Positions 51,068-59,369 of a DNA stretch of 64,000 nt are shown piece after piece. Numbering within the stretch: position 1 is the first letter of the stretch; the number at the start of each line of letters is the position of its first letter. The notes below the pieces were generated by a model. That model was not told the origin of the DNA, did no database searches, and saw only the letters and a program-made list of their open reading frames with translations. A program made the translations under genes and the position numbers. Source of the stretch: Pseudomonas songnenensis (GTDB lineage: Bacteria > Pseudomonadota > Gammaproteobacteria > Pseudomonadales > Pseudomonadaceae); the NCBI RefSeq assembly GCF_003696315.1, contig NZ_RFFN01000004.1:132673-196672 (forward strand), in the 5' to 3' direction.

Positions 51068-52087
51068 TCAGACGTGCGTGGCAGTGCTGAGATGGCGCGT
51101 CCATATTCCACGCCCCGGCAGGCGCTCGCGGTCGTGCGGCCGGTGCAGCCCAAGTGCCGGGCCCTTGGGAATGATGCCGTTGCCGTTGATCTGCCGGTGG
51201 CTTGCGTAGTAGTGGCTCTTGATATGGGTAAAGTCCACCGTTTCGGCTATGCCGGGCCACTGATACAGCTCGCGTAGCCAGTTCGACAGGTTCGGATAGT
51301 CCTCGATTCGGCGCAGGTTGCACTTGAAGTGGCCGAAGTACACCGCATCGAAGCGCACCGCCGTGGTGAACAGCCGCCAGTCGGCTTCCGTCAGGTACTC
51401 CCCGGTCAGGTAGCGCTGTTTACCCAGCCGCCTTTCGACCCACTCCAGCTCGCGAAACAGCTCGTCGAATGCCTCTTCATACGCCTCCTGTGTGGTGGCG
51501 AAGCCGGCGCGGTACACGCCGTTGTTGATGGCCGGGTAGATCCGCGCATTGAGCGCATCGATCTCGCCGCGCAGGGGCTCTGGGTAGAAATCCACGGGCG
51601 AGCCGGTGATGTCGTCGAAGGCACCGTTGAGAATGCGGATGATCTCGGAGGATTCATTGTTGACGATGCACTGACGCTCGCGATCCCACAACAGCGGCAC
51701 GGTGACGCGCCCGGAGTAGCCGGAATCATCGCGGGTATAGCGCTGATGCAAATAGTCGAGGTCGTCCAGCGCATCGCCGCTGGAGCCGGTGGCCTTGTCG
51801 AACGTCCAGCCATTTTCGGCCATCAGCCAGCTGACTACGGACACGTCGATCAGCTTTTCGAGGCCTTTGAGTTTGCGGTAGATCAGTGTGCGATGCGCCC
51901 AGGGGCAGGCGAGAGAGACGTAGAGGTGGTAGCGGCCCGCCTCGGCTGGAAAGGCCGTCTTGCCACCCGGGCCCGGCGAGCCGTCCCGGGTTATCCAGTT
52001 GTGACGTTTGGAATGCTCTCGTTCGAATCTGCCGTCGCGGCTTGCGTACCAGCGGTCATGCCACTGGCCATCTATCAGTAATCCCAT
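51068..52087 (-). CDS. S-glutathionyl-(hydro)quinone reductase (Xi-class GST)
   Basis: This 339-residue omega/Xi-class glutathione transferase reduces glutathionyl-hydroquinones, releasing hydroquinone and oxidised glutathione. The catalytic cysteine is Cys61 in SLACPWAHRTLIYRKLKGLE. Other hallmarks are VPLLWDRERQCIVNNESSEIIRILN, PAINNGVYRAGFATTQEAYEEAF and the FDAVYFGHFKCNLRRIEDYPNLSNWLRELYQWPGIAETVDFTHIKSHYY block with the Xi-class tyrosines. It is a lone gene, convergent with nahK. Confidence 0.93.
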   Translation of the reverse strand: MGLLIDGQWHDRWYASRDGRFEREHSKRHNWITRDGSPGPGGKTAFPAEAGRYHLYVSLACPWAHRTLIYRKLKGLEKLIDVSVVSWLMAENGWTFDKATGSSGDALDDLDYLHQRYTRDDSGYSGRVTVPLLWDRERQCIVNNESSEIIRILNGAFDDITGSPVDFYPEPLRGEIDALNARIYPAINNGVYRAGFATTQEAYEEAFDELFRELEWVERRLGKQRYLTGEYLTEADWRLFTTAVRFDAVYFGHFKCNLRRIEDYPNLSNWLRELYQWPGIAETVDFTHIKSHYYASHRQINGNGIIPKGPALGLHRPHDRERLPGRGIWTRHLSTATHV

Positions 52088-52169
52088 TTTTTCCTCCTGT
52101 TGCGGATAGGAGGCAGTCTAGGAAGCATGGTTCGATTAATGTGACCGAACGGTGGGTTAATCCTATCGC

Positions 52170-53153
52170 TTAAATCGATGAGTGGCGTGCCTGCCAGTAG
52201 CCTTGAGCCCGCTCGAATGCTGCCTCGCGCTCCATCCCCAAGCCGCGCAAGGCAAGCGCCATGGTGGCAATTACCGCCAGCTCGCCGTAAGCGTCTTCAT
52301 GCGCGCCGGACCAGACCGCGAGCAGCTGTTGCGGATCGAGCTGCGCCGGCTTCACATGGCGGCGCTCGGACAGTGCTGGCCACTCTTCATCCCAGGGCAT
52401 TCCGTTGGTGGTGCCGTAGAGGTGGGAGATATTGTCCGGGTTCATCTCGATCTCGCCGCCTTCGCCCTTGATGACGATGGCGTGGTCACCGAGCAGGGCG
52501 CTGGCCTGGCGATGGGCATCCTGATAGCCGGGGTGGAAGATGCTCTGCAGGCCGCAGCGGGCACCGAGCGGATTGAGCAGGCGCGCCAGCGAGTGCACCG
52601 GCGAGCGCAGGCCGAGCAGGTTGCGCATGTCGATCATGCGCTGCAGTACCGGCATCCAGGCACCCAGCGGGATAAACGCGAGATTGCTCTGATCCAGTGC
52701 AGCGCCGACCTGTTGCCAGTTCTCGCAGCGGCGGATGCCCAGCAGCTCCAGTTGCTGTTCGGTATATATGCGGCCGGCAGTGTGCGCGCCGCCGCCGTGC
52801 AGGAGGATGCGCACGCCGTTGTTTGCCAGGCATTTGGCGGCCAGCAGGTACCAGGGCAGGTGGCGCTTCTTGCCGGCATAGCTCGGCCAGTCGATATCGA
52901 CTGGAATAGCCGGTGCCTGCACCCTTGCCCGCACTGCCTCGGTGAAACCGGCCAGCTCCTCGGCGCTTTCCTCCTTGTGCCGCAGCAGCATCAGGAAGGC
53001 GCCGAGTTGAGCGTCCTCGACCTTGCCGTCGAGCAGCATACCCATGGCATCGCGGGCCTCTTCACGCGTCAGGTCGCGTGCGCCCCGTTTGCCTTTGCCG
53101 AGAATGCGCACGAAGGTGGCGAAAGGATGTTCTGCAGGCGTTTCGAGGCTCAT
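52170..53153 (-). CDS. ybiB: YbiB-like protein (anthranilate phosphoribosyltransferase fold)
   Basis: This 327-residue protein of the nucleoside phosphorylase/phosphoribosyltransferase fold is related to TrpD. The N-terminal helical domain reads REEARDAMGMLLDGKVEDAQLGAFLMLLRHKEES. The phosphate-binding GGGAHTAGRIYTEQ segment differs from TrpD's GTGGD loop. YbiB (TrpD2) binds nucleic acid instead of making phosphoribosyl anthranilate. The ATG at 53153 overlaps the tusE stop by four bases, so it is translated as the last gene of the tus operon, the usual Pseudomonas arrangement. Confidence 0.88.
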   Translation of the reverse strand: MSLETPAEHPFATFVRILGKGKRGARDLTREEARDAMGMLLDGKVEDAQLGAFLMLLRHKEESAEELAGFTEAVRARVQAPAIPVDIDWPSYAGKKRHLPWYLLAAKCLANNGVRILLHGGGAHTAGRIYTEQQLELLGIRRCENWQQVGAALDQSNLAFIPLGAWMPVLQRMIDMRNLLGLRSPVHSLARLLNPLGARCGLQSIFHPGYQDAHRQASALLGDHAIVIKGEGGEIEMNPDNISHLYGTTNGMPWDEEWPALSERRHVKPAQLDPQQLLAVWSGAHEDAYGELAVIATMALALRGLGMEREAAFERAQGYWQARHSSI

Positions 53154-53482
53154 AGGCAATTGCTCGGTTTAGGCAGCCCGGCCAGCTTGGCTGCTAGTTT
53201 CGCAGGAGTGCCCTTGAACAGGCGGTTGAGGTGCAGGCTGTTGCCTTTCTCCGCGCCGAGTTTGAGCGCGGTGTATTTGATCAACGGGCGCGTGGCTGGG
53301 GAGAGCTGGAATTCGGCGTAGAACTCGCGCAGCAGCCGCAGGATCTCCCAGTGGTCGGCTTCCAGTGCCAGCTCTTCACGGTCCGCCAGCGCTTCGGCGA
53401 CGGCTTCGTTCCAGTCGGCCAGATCGACCAGAAAGCCGTCCTTGTCCAGCGTGATCTCGCGCCCGTCGACTAACAGGCTCAT
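53150..53482 (-). CDS. tusE: TusE/DsrC-family sulfurtransferase
   Basis: This 110-residue DsrC-fold protein has WNEAVAEALADREELALEADHWEILRLLREFY and the catalytic cysteine at the penultimate position (SNCL, Cys109). It takes sulphur from TusBCD and passes it to MnmA for 2-thiouridine at the wobble position of tRNAs. Four-base overlaps with both neighbours. Confidence 0.93.
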   Translation of the reverse strand: MSLLVDGREITLDKDGFLVDLADWNEAVAEALADREELALEADHWEILRLLREFYAEFQLSPATRPLIKYTALKLGAEKGNSLHLNRLFKGTPAKLAAKLAGLPKPSNCL

Positions 53483-53781
53483 AACCAGCTGTTCACCCGC
53501 TGGTAGCGGCAGGTCAGCTCGACGAAGCCGGCATAGTCCAGCAACTGCACCCGCGCGGGCAGCGCACTGAGCGCACGGGCCTGCACGTCCTCGTCCAGCG
53601 CGAACACGGCGACCTGTTCCGGCAGGCGCTCAAGTTCGGCGGCAGGTTGTGTCCCTGCCGTCAGGGCGTAGGTTGCGTCGCCGGTCAGCAGCAGGGCGTC
53701 GGAATCGGCCAGAAGCGGCAGACAGCTGCTGAAGCGGCTATCGCCAAAAGGCGTGTGGGAAAGCAGATGCAGGGTCGCCAT
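53479..53781 (-). CDS. tusB: TusB/DsrH-family protein
   Basis: This 100-residue protein begins MATLHLLSHTPFGDSRFSSCLPLLADSDALLLTGDATYAL, typical of DsrH/TusB. It forms part of the TusBCD hexamer that relays sulphur in tRNA thiolation. It overlaps tusE by four bases and abuts tusC. Confidence 0.88.
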   Translation of the reverse strand: MATLHLLSHTPFGDSRFSSCLPLLADSDALLLTGDATYALTAGTQPAAELERLPEQVAVFALDEDVQARALSALPARVQLLDYAGFVELTCRYQRVNSWL

Positions 53782-54140
53782 CAGATCGTGATCACATGGT
53801 CATAGCGGTTGATCAGGGCACTCAGGCCAGCGTCGTCGAGTACCTCGACGGACAGCGCCAGAGAAGATTCATCCAGGTTGCGCTCGGCCAGGCTGCGGCG
53901 TGCGGCGAACAGCGCGTCGACCCCGAACAGCGGCAGCGCCTGCAGATTCGCCGTCAGGTCTTTCTGCTCGACCGAAGCAGCCCGCTGTGAGCCGACGAGC
54001 TGAAACACGCCGTCGTCGAGAAACAGCAGCCCCAACGGCAGTTCGAAAGCCCCACCGGCCAGCACGATATCCAGCGCTTCACGCGCCGATGGGCCGGCCC
54101 AGGGCGACTGGCGGCTGATGATCAGCATGGAGCGTGCCAT
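53781..54140 (-). CDS. tusC: TusC/DsrF-family protein
   Basis: This 119-residue protein with MLIISRQSPWAGPSAREALDIVLAGGAFELPLGLLFLDDGVFQL is the DsrF/TusC signature. It is a structural member of TusBCD. The ATG at 54140 shares one base with the tusD stop, and an in-frame TTG one codon upstream is less likely. Confidence 0.9.
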   Translation of the reverse strand: MARSMLIISRQSPWAGPSAREALDIVLAGGAFELPLGLLFLDDGVFQLVGSQRAASVEQKDLTANLQALPLFGVDALFAARRSLAERNLDESSLALSVEVLDDAGLSALINRYDHVITI

Positions 54141-54532
54141 CAATGACCTCCGAAGCAGACGAGTCGATCGGCCTGTTGCGCCGCTTCATGCAGTTGTCCG
54201 AGGCCCGACAGCTCCCAGCCAGCGGCAAGATTGGCTGCCGGGCGCTGATAGCGCTGCGCCTCGCCGGCATCCAGCACGCCGCGACGGAGGCCGGCGGCGA
54301 TGCAGACCACGCCGTCCAGCTGGTTGGCGCTGACGAAACGGCTCCATTCGGCCGCCACGTCCAGTTCGTCCTGCGCCGCCACGCTGTTCGCCGAAGCGCT
54401 GTGCACGCCGTCCTGATAGAAGAACAGCCTGACGATCTCATGCCCGCCGGCAAGGGTCGCTTCAGCAAAGCGTAGCGCGCGGCGAGCAGCGGGCGAATGG
54501 GGCGGGGCGAACAGGGCGATAGCGAATTTCAT
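54140..54532 (-). CDS. tusD: TusD/DsrE-family sulfurtransferase
   Basis: This 130-residue protein reads MKFAIALFAPPHSPAARRALRFAEATLAGGHEIVRLFFYQDGV and LDGVVCIAAGLRRGVLD. Cys77 is the sulphur-carrying residue that accepts persulphide from TusA. It is the first gene of the tusDCBE-ybiB operon, separated from the BI-1 family gene by a terminator. Confidence 0.92.
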   Translation of the reverse strand: MKFAIALFAPPHSPAARRALRFAEATLAGGHEIVRLFFYQDGVHSASANSVAAQDELDVAAEWSRFVSANQLDGVVCIAAGLRRGVLDAGEAQRYQRPAANLAAGWELSGLGQLHEAAQQADRLVCFGGH

Positions 54533-54581
54533 CGGAGCACCATGGCAGAACAGCCGACATGATACGCCAGCTGCGGGCATG

Positions 54582-54604
54582 AAAAAGCCCGCCGAAGCGG
54601 GCTT
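54582..54604 (-). terminator. Rho-independent terminator of the BI-1 family gene
   Basis: AAGCCCGC, loop CGAA, GCGGGCTT, preceded on the plus strand by five A residues, so the minus-strand transcript ends in a TTTTT tract after an 8-base stem. It lies 19 bases past the stop of the minus-strand gene at 54623. Confidence 0.85.
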
Positions 54605-54622
54605 GTTCAAGCTGGGGAGCGA

Positions 54623-55291
54623 TCAGTCGTCGCCACCGAAGATGCCCAGCAGCTGCAGCAGGCTGATGAACAGGTTGTACAGCGAAACGAACAGGCCGAT
54701 GGTGGCCATGATGTAGTTGCGCTCGCCGCCGTGGATGATGGCGCTGGTCTGGAACAGGATGCAGGCCGAGGAGAACAGCACGAAACCTGCGCTGATCGCC
54801 AGTTGCAGCCCGGTAATCTGGAAGAAGAAGCCCGCCAGCATGGCGCCGATCAACACGAAGAAGCCCGCGGTGATGAAGCCACTGAGGAAGCTCATGTCCT
54901 TGCGGGTGATCAGCACGTAGGCCGACAGGCCGAAGAACACCAGAGCGGTCATCGACAGCGCTGAGCTGATCAGCTCGCCACCGTTGGCCAATCCCAGGTA
55001 CATGTTGAGGATCGGGCCGAGCGTATAGCCCATGAAGCCGGTCAGGGCGAAGGTGGATACCAGGCCCCATACCGAGTTGCGCAGTTTGGCGGTGAGGAAG
55101 AACAGGCCGTAGAAGCCGATCAGCACAACGAAGATGTTCGGGTACGCAGCGTTGGCCTGCATGGCCATGTAGGCAACCAGGCCGCTGAACGCGAGCGTCA
55201 TGGCCAAGAGCCCGTAGGTGTTGCGCAGGACCTTGCTGACCTCGCGCTGTTCGACCTGCGTGTGGCTAAGCGCGTATTCGTGTTCGTGCAT
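54623..55291 (-). CDS. Bax inhibitor-1 / YccA family membrane protein
   Basis: This 222-residue protein has seven hydrophobic helices ([25 protein letters not shown] and onward). The family C-terminal helix reads [30 protein letters not shown]. Bacterial members such as YccA modulate FtsH proteolysis or conduct calcium. It lies upstream of tusDCBE as usual in Pseudomonas, but its own terminator separates it. Confidence 0.92.
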   Translation of the reverse strand: MHEHEYALSHTQVEQREVSKVLRNTYGLLAMTLAFSGLVAYMAMQANAAYPNIFVVLIGFYGLFFLTAKLRNSVWGLVSTFALTGFMGYTLGPILNMYLGLANGGELISSALSMTALVFFGLSAYVLITRKDMSFLSGFITAGFFVLIGAMLAGFFFQITGLQLAISAGFVLFSSACILFQTSAIIHGGERNYIMATIGLFVSLYNLFISLLQLLGIFGGDD

Positions 55292-55375
55292 GGCGACACT
55301 CCTTGGATGAAATCAAGCCTGAGACGATTTGTCCCGGATCATAGCAGAGGCAAGTGAGATGCCTAGCATCAGTGT

Positions 55376-55403
55376 TTGACAGTGTATTTCTATCCGGTAC
55401 TAT
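55376..55403 (+). promoter_or_regulatory. Sigma-70 promoter of tRNA-Ser
   Basis: TTGACA (55376-55381), 16 bases, TACTAT (55398-55403), followed by a GC-rich GCGCCCG discriminator typical of stringently controlled stable-RNA promoters. The start would be near 55410, about 10 bases before the mature tRNA. Confidence 0.85.
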
Positions 55404-55419
55404 TGCGCCCGCTTTATCC

Positions 55420-55509
55420 GGAAGTGTGGCCGAGTGGTTGAAGGCAGCGGTCTTGAAAACCGCCGAAGGGGAGACCCTTCCCAGAGTTCGAATCTCTGCG
55501 CTTCCGCCA
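55420..55509 (+). tRNA. tRNA-Ser (anticodon TGA)
   Basis: This 90-base class II tRNA has an acceptor stem GGAAGTG paired with CGCTTCC (one G-U), discriminator G and an encoded CCA. The anticodon loop CTTGAAA has anticodon TGA. It has a long variable arm (GGGGAGACCCTTCCC region) and T-loop GTTCGAATC. It reads UCA and other UCN serine codons. Confidence 0.97.
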
Positions 55510-55518
55510 TCTGCAATC

Positions 55519-55547
55519 CTGAAGGCCCCGTATTCCGGGGCCTTCAG
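55519..55547 (+). terminator. Rho-independent terminator of tRNA-Ser
   Basis: CTGAAGGCCCCG, loop TATTC, CGGGGCCTTCAG: a perfect 12-base stem ten bases after the tRNA, followed by CGTTTCTGG. Confidence 0.8.
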
Positions 55548-55833
55548 CGTTTCTGGGCCTGGGAGAATATCCACGTAGGGCTTATCGCCTGCATCTGAGC
55601 GCCCGCAGCCTTGCCGACCGCCTTGTCATTTTGGCGCCAGTAATCACCTCTCTTTGTCCCCTCGCTGACGCCGGCATCAAGCCCTGTTCTGGTGCGCCTA
55701 ACCGCAGCGGTGACTGTGGCGGTCGTGTCTGAACAAAAATCGATTATGCCTGTGGCAGAGTTGGCAATTGCCGCAGAGGCCAAGGCGTCAGCCGCTGCTA
55801 GAATCCGCCGCCTGACAAATGGAGTTGTCTTTC
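55548..55833. other. Gene-free stretch after tRNA-Ser
   Basis: I see no gene, repeat or structured RNA in these 286 bases. The end presumably carries the promoter of the small gene at 55834 (a TAGAAT -10-like hexamer at 55798), without a convincing -35. Since integrases often target the 3' end of tRNA-Ser genes, I looked for an integrase or a direct repeat of the tRNA end and found none. Confidence 0.5.
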
Positions 55834-56106
55834 ATGAAACGCTTCAGGCAACCGGAAGCCTTCGCGATGGTGCAGCAGTACTACGCGCCGCTGGTGTTCA
55901 GTGCGCGAATGGATTCACCTTCGACGATTCGTGTGATGCTGATAGACGAGACAGCCGGTGAGTCGCTGCTGCTGACTGGTCTGCCATGTCGCATTTCCCT
56001 GTCCCAGGCCGACATCACCGGTCTGATCAATACCATCGATCTGGATGCGGCGGCGCTCCGGCCGGCGCTGTTGAGCAAGCTCGAACGCCCGCGGCTACTG
56101 GGATAG
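55834..56106 (+). CDS. Small protein resembling DUF1652
   Basis: This 90-residue protein (MKRFRQPEAFAMVQQYYAPLVFSARMDSPSTIRVMLIDETAGESLLLTGLPCRISLSQADITGLINTID...) fits the pattern of DUF1652: an N-terminal helix, a strand pair, a V-L-x-D turn, then LLLTGLP and a helix beginning with Ser/Ala-Asp-Ile. DUF1652 is found almost only in Pseudomonas and has no known function. The ATG at 55834 has a GGAG site nine bases upstream and is preferred over an in-frame ATG at 55819. The 3' end overlaps the convergent TetR gene by 12 bases. Confidence 0.6.
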   Translation: MKRFRQPEAFAMVQQYYAPLVFSARMDSPSTIRVMLIDETAGESLLLTGLPCRISLSQADITGLINTIDLDAAALRPALLSKLERPRLLG

Positions 56107-56715
56107 CCCATCTGTTGTAAGGCCAGGCGCCACCAGCGCCAACAGGCTGCGCGTCATGCATGGCGTCTGTTCCCTGAGTGAGAACAGCTTGGGCGACAGC
56201 AGCCAGGTGTGGGTGATGCCCATCAGGCTCGAATAGAGCAGCAAGGCCAGTGATCGCGCCGATCCTTCATCCGCGTGCGCCTTGGCAATCAGTTCTTCCA
56301 GCAACTGCACCATGGCACGGGTGAGCTTGCGTTCGCGCTTGAGCGTGCTCGCCATCTGCGCTGTGAGTTCGGTCTTGTTCAGCAGGATCTCGAAGGACTG
56401 CCGATACCAGCGTTCTTCCAGCAGCAGGCGAAACCATTCGCCGACGAAGTGCTCCAGCGCCACCTGCGGGCTGCCGGCCAGCTGGCGACTCTGCTCGATC
56501 AGCTGCTCCAGCGGCTCTTGGGAGTAGGCCAGCACCGCTTCGTACAGCTCATCCTTGCTCTTGAAGTGCCAGTAGATCGGGCCGCGGCTGAAGCCGGCGG
56601 CCTCGGCGATCATCGCCAGCGTGGTGTTCGAATAGCCGTTGCGGCTGAACAGCTCCAGCGCCGCGGCGATGACCTTGAGGCGGGTCTGTTCTGCGTCTTC
56701 TTTGGTACGGCGCAT
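56095..56715 (-). CDS. TetR-family regulator
   Basis: This 206-residue regulator has an AcrR-like HTH: MRRTKEDAEQTRLKVIAAALELFSRNGYSNTTLAMIAEAAGFSRGPIYWHFKSKDELY. The C-terminal ligand domain reads FVGEWFRLLLEERWYRQSFEILLNKTEL. It lies 64 bases downstream of the ABC substrate-binding protein gene on the same strand. It probably controls the surrounding ABC/glnT cluster, perhaps through the palindrome at 59291-59310. Its general look is that of regulators of efflux or uptake genes. Confidence 0.87.
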   Translation of the reverse strand: MRRTKEDAEQTRLKVIAAALELFSRNGYSNTTLAMIAEAAGFSRGPIYWHFKSKDELYEAVLAYSQEPLEQLIEQSRQLAGSPQVALEHFVGEWFRLLLEERWYRQSFEILLNKTELTAQMASTLKRERKLTRAMVQLLEELIAKAHADEGSARSLALLLYSSLMGITHTWLLSPKLFSLREQTPCMTRSLLALVAPGLTTDGLSQ

Positions 56716-56779
56716 GAGGCTCCTCGAAATGCGCGGCGGCCACGCAGCGTGCCGGCAAGGCCCGCTGCGTGGCAAGCCC

Positions 56780-57847
56780 TCACAGGGCGCCGTCGGCGGC
56801 CATCTGCATGTAGGTGGTGTCGAAGCGCAGCTTGAGATTGCCCTGATCACCGAGCGCGCCGGCCGGCATGGCGATACCGACGAAGTCCGCCGAATCGGCA
56901 CCGTCGCCCAGCAGGCCGTGGTCGAAGGAGAACGTGCGCACGCTGTCCATCGCTTCGTGGGCCGGTTCGCCGGAGATGAAGGCGATCGCTTCGGCTGGCT
57001 GATAGAACATATGCGTGCCCTTGAGTTGCGCTTCGTAGCCCGCCTGGTCAGTGCCGGAGGCTGCGCCCAGTTGGGCACGCAGCTCGGCGCCTTGCGGCGT
57101 GTCGCTGGCCATGATCGCCATCACCTCGTACCAGGCGCCGGTGACTGCCTTGCCGAAGGCGGGATTGTCGGCCAGCGTCTCGCTATTGACGATCAGCAGG
57201 TCCTTGACGTGCCCCGGCACGCTGGCCGAGTCGAAGACCTGATGGGCGTCGGGAGCGGCGGCAACTTCCTGCAGCAGCGGACTCCAGGTCGCCACGTTGC
57301 GTACATCGGCCGTGCTGAAGGCAGCGACGATGTCGGCGTCCGAGGTGTTGACCACCTGTACGTCCTTCTCCGACAGGCCCACGCTGTCCAGCGCCTTGGC
57401 CAGGATGTAGTGCGACACCGACAGCTCGACCAGGTGCACCTGCTGGCCCTTGATCTGCTTGAGATCGCTGGTGCCCTTCATCACCAGCCCGTCGTTGCCG
57501 TTGGAATAGCTGCCGACGATCAGCGCGGTGGTGTCGACGCCACCGGCCGCCGGGATCGACAGCGCATCCATGCTGGTGGCGACCACGCCGTCGAACTGGC
57601 CGGCGCTGTACTGGTTGATGGACTCGACGTAGTCGTTGATCTGGCTGATGTTCACCTCGATCCCGTACTTGTCGGCCCACTTCTTCATGATTCCCGACTC
57701 GTCGGCGTACTTCCAGGGCATCCAGCCGACGTAGATGGTCCAGGCCAGGTTGAAGGTCTTTTTCTCCTCCGCCTGGGCCAGCGGGGCGAGGGCGGCGAGG
57801 GCAATGGCCCCGGCGCAGAGCAGCTTTTTCATCATGGTGCCGTGCAT
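56780..57847 (-). CDS. ABC transporter substrate-binding protein (urea-carboxylase-associated type)
   Basis: This 355-residue periplasmic protein has a signal peptide (MHGTMMKKLLCAGAIALAALAPLAQA) and a NitT/TauT-like fold. The stretch TFNLAWTIYVGWMPWKYADESGIMKKWADKYGIEVNISQINDYVESINQYSAGQFDGVVATSMDAL recalls the group annotated as putative urea or urea-carboxylase-associated binding proteins, some of which are now linked to guanidine-type compounds. It begins 15 bases after glnT, with a GGGAG site, so the two are co-transcribed. The matching permease and ATPase genes lie at 60395-62118, separated by a gene in the opposite direction. The ligand is likely a small nitrogen-rich compound. Confidence 0.83.
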   Translation of the reverse strand: MHGTMMKKLLCAGAIALAALAPLAQAEEKKTFNLAWTIYVGWMPWKYADESGIMKKWADKYGIEVNISQINDYVESINQYSAGQFDGVVATSMDALSIPAAGGVDTTALIVGSYSNGNDGLVMKGTSDLKQIKGQQVHLVELSVSHYILAKALDSVGLSEKDVQVVNTSDADIVAAFSTADVRNVATWSPLLQEVAAAPDAHQVFDSASVPGHVKDLLIVNSETLADNPAFGKAVTGAWYEVMAIMASDTPQGAELRAQLGAASGTDQAGYEAQLKGTHMFYQPAEAIAFISGEPAHEAMDSVRTFSFDHGLLGDGADSADFVGIAMPAGALGDQGNLKLRFDTTYMQMAADGAL

Positions 57848-57862
57848 GGCGGTACTCCCGGT

Positions 57863-59227
57863 TCAGAAGAACTTCAGATAGCGCTGGATTTCCCAGTCGG
57901 AAACATGGGTGTGGTAGGCGTTCCATTCGTCGCGCTTGAACTCGACAAAGGCCTGGTACATGGCATCGCCGAACACCTGGCGCGACAGCGGGTCGGCCTC
58001 GAAGGCGTCGATGGCTTCGCTGAGGGTGCGCGGCAGGGTCTCGATACCCATCTGCGCGACCTCCCGTTCGCTGTAGTGATACATGTTCTCGCGGTGCGGC
58101 TGGCCGGGATCGAGCTTGTCGCGGATGCCCTCCAGACCGGCGGCGAGGATCATCGCGGCACCGAGGTAGGGGTTGCAGCCGATGTCGGCGGCGCGGCATT
58201 CGACCCGCGCGCCCTGGGACGGAATGCGCAGCATGTTGGTGCGGTTGTTGTTGCCGTAGCAGCAGAACACCGGCGCCCAGGTCGAGCCGGACATGGCGCC
58301 CTTGCGGATCAGCCGCTTGTAGCTGTTGACCGTAGGCGCGATGACCGCGCAGATGGCCTTGGCGTGTTTCAGCACCCCGGCGATGAAGTGATAGGCCAGC
58401 GGGGTCACGCCGCAGCCATAGGGGTCTTCGCCATCGACTTCGAACAGGTTCTTGCCGGTCTCGATGTCGGCGAGCGACATGTTGTAGTGCGCGCCGCTGC
58501 CGGTGCGGTTGGCCGAGGGCTTGGGCATGAAGGTGGCGAAAGCGCCGTGCTTGCGGGCGATCTCGCCCGCCATCATGCGGAAGAACACGAAGCGGTCGGC
58601 CATGCCGAGGGCGTCGGTGTACTTGAAGTCGGTTTCGAACTGGCCGTTGGCGTCCTCGTGGTCGAAGGAGTAGACGCCCCAGCCCATCTCGTTCATCGCC
58701 TGCACCAGTTCGTCGACGATGGGCAGGTTGTCCATCAGCAGGCGCGGGTCGTAGCAGGGCTTGGCCATGTCGTCGCGCTCGGAAATGGGCGCGAAGCCGC
58801 CATCCGGGGTGTCCTTGAACAGGAAGAACTCGGTCTCGATGCCGAGGTTGAAGGTGTAGCCCAGCGCTGCAGCGGCTTCGGTCTGGCGCTTGAGGATGCC
58901 GCGCGAGCAGGCGTCGAAGGGCTGGCCGTCCAGGTAGAGGTCGCTGGCGAACCAGGCGAGATCGCGGTTCCAGCTGCACTGGGTGGCGGTCGCCGGGTCT
59001 GGCATCGCGGCCACCTCGTTGTCGCTGATCTCCTGCGGGACGCCGTCCAGCGCCGCACCGGTGTAGAGCTCGGAGCCGCGGAGCATCTGGCCGAGATGGG
59101 CGATGGGGACGAACTTGCCCTTGATCACGCCGTGGATGTCGACGTAGCTGGCCATCGCGTACTTCACACCCTTGTCCTGCAACTGCTGTTTCAACTCCTC
59201 GACGGAGGAGAGGGGAAAGCTGGTCAT
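57863..59227 (-). CDS. glnT: Type III glutamine synthetase-like (GlnT)
   Basis: This 454-residue member of the glutamine synthetase superfamily has an N-terminal beta-grasp with YVDIHGVIKGKFVPIAHL and the catalytic domain GIETEFFLF, DHEDANGQFETDF, ATFMPKPSANRTGSGAHYNMSL, NSYKRLIRKGAMSGSTWAPVFCCYGNNNRTNMLRIP and RVECRAADIGCNPYLGAAMILAAG. It fits GlnT (glutamine synthetase III-type), whose relatives also make gamma-glutamyl amides from alkylamines. Cysteine and histidine positions typical of classic GlnA regulation are not evident. It may capture ammonia or an amine released by the neighbouring hydrolases. Confidence 0.87.
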   Translation of the reverse strand: MTSFPLSSVEELKQQLQDKGVKYAMASYVDIHGVIKGKFVPIAHLGQMLRGSELYTGAALDGVPQEISDNEVAAMPDPATATQCSWNRDLAWFASDLYLDGQPFDACSRGILKRQTEAAAALGYTFNLGIETEFFLFKDTPDGGFAPISERDDMAKPCYDPRLLMDNLPIVDELVQAMNEMGWGVYSFDHEDANGQFETDFKYTDALGMADRFVFFRMMAGEIARKHGAFATFMPKPSANRTGSGAHYNMSLADIETGKNLFEVDGEDPYGCGVTPLAYHFIAGVLKHAKAICAVIAPTVNSYKRLIRKGAMSGSTWAPVFCCYGNNNRTNMLRIPSQGARVECRAADIGCNPYLGAAMILAAGLEGIRDKLDPGQPHRENMYHYSEREVAQMGIETLPRTLSEAIDAFEADPLSRQVFGDAMYQAFVEFKRDEWNAYHTHVSDWEIQRYLKFF

Positions 59228-59290
59228 CGGCTTGCGCTCCTTGGAATCATGAATGGCGGCCGGGGCCGCTGGCACGATTCCTTCATCCAA

Positions 59291-59310
59291 TATACATGCC
59301 AGCGTGTATA
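59291..59310. promoter_or_regulatory. Palindromic operator candidate between glnT and the alpha/beta hydrolase gene
   Basis: TATACATGCC followed by AGCGTGTATA makes a 20-base imperfect palindrome. The outer six bases (TATACA/TGTATA) and the inner GC pairs match. It lies 60-80 bases from both divergent starts (59227 and 59370), an ideal place for the TetR-family regulator encoded at 56095. It is not a LitR-type site, because the two half-sites are 8 bases apart and not 12. Confidence 0.55.
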
Positions 59311-59369
59311 GAAACGGGCCGACGCTGGTGCCGCCTGGCGCCCTCTGCGCCACTGCAGGAGTCACGCAG

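Noticed and set aside
55420-55833. A possible integration site at the 3' end of tRNA-Ser
   Set aside because: No integrase, no direct repeat of the tRNA end and no shift in gene content follow. The next genes are ordinary Pseudomonas genes.
59270-59285. A sigma-54-like element TGGCACG before the MetX-like gene
   Set aside because: The -24 half is perfect but the -12 half reads CTTCA and lacks the essential GC, so I do not call a promoter.
59291-59310. TATACA...TGTATA as another light-regulon operator
   Set aside because: The half-sites fit, but they are separated by 8 bases and not 12, and the surrounding genes have nothing to do with light. A TetR operator is the simpler reading.
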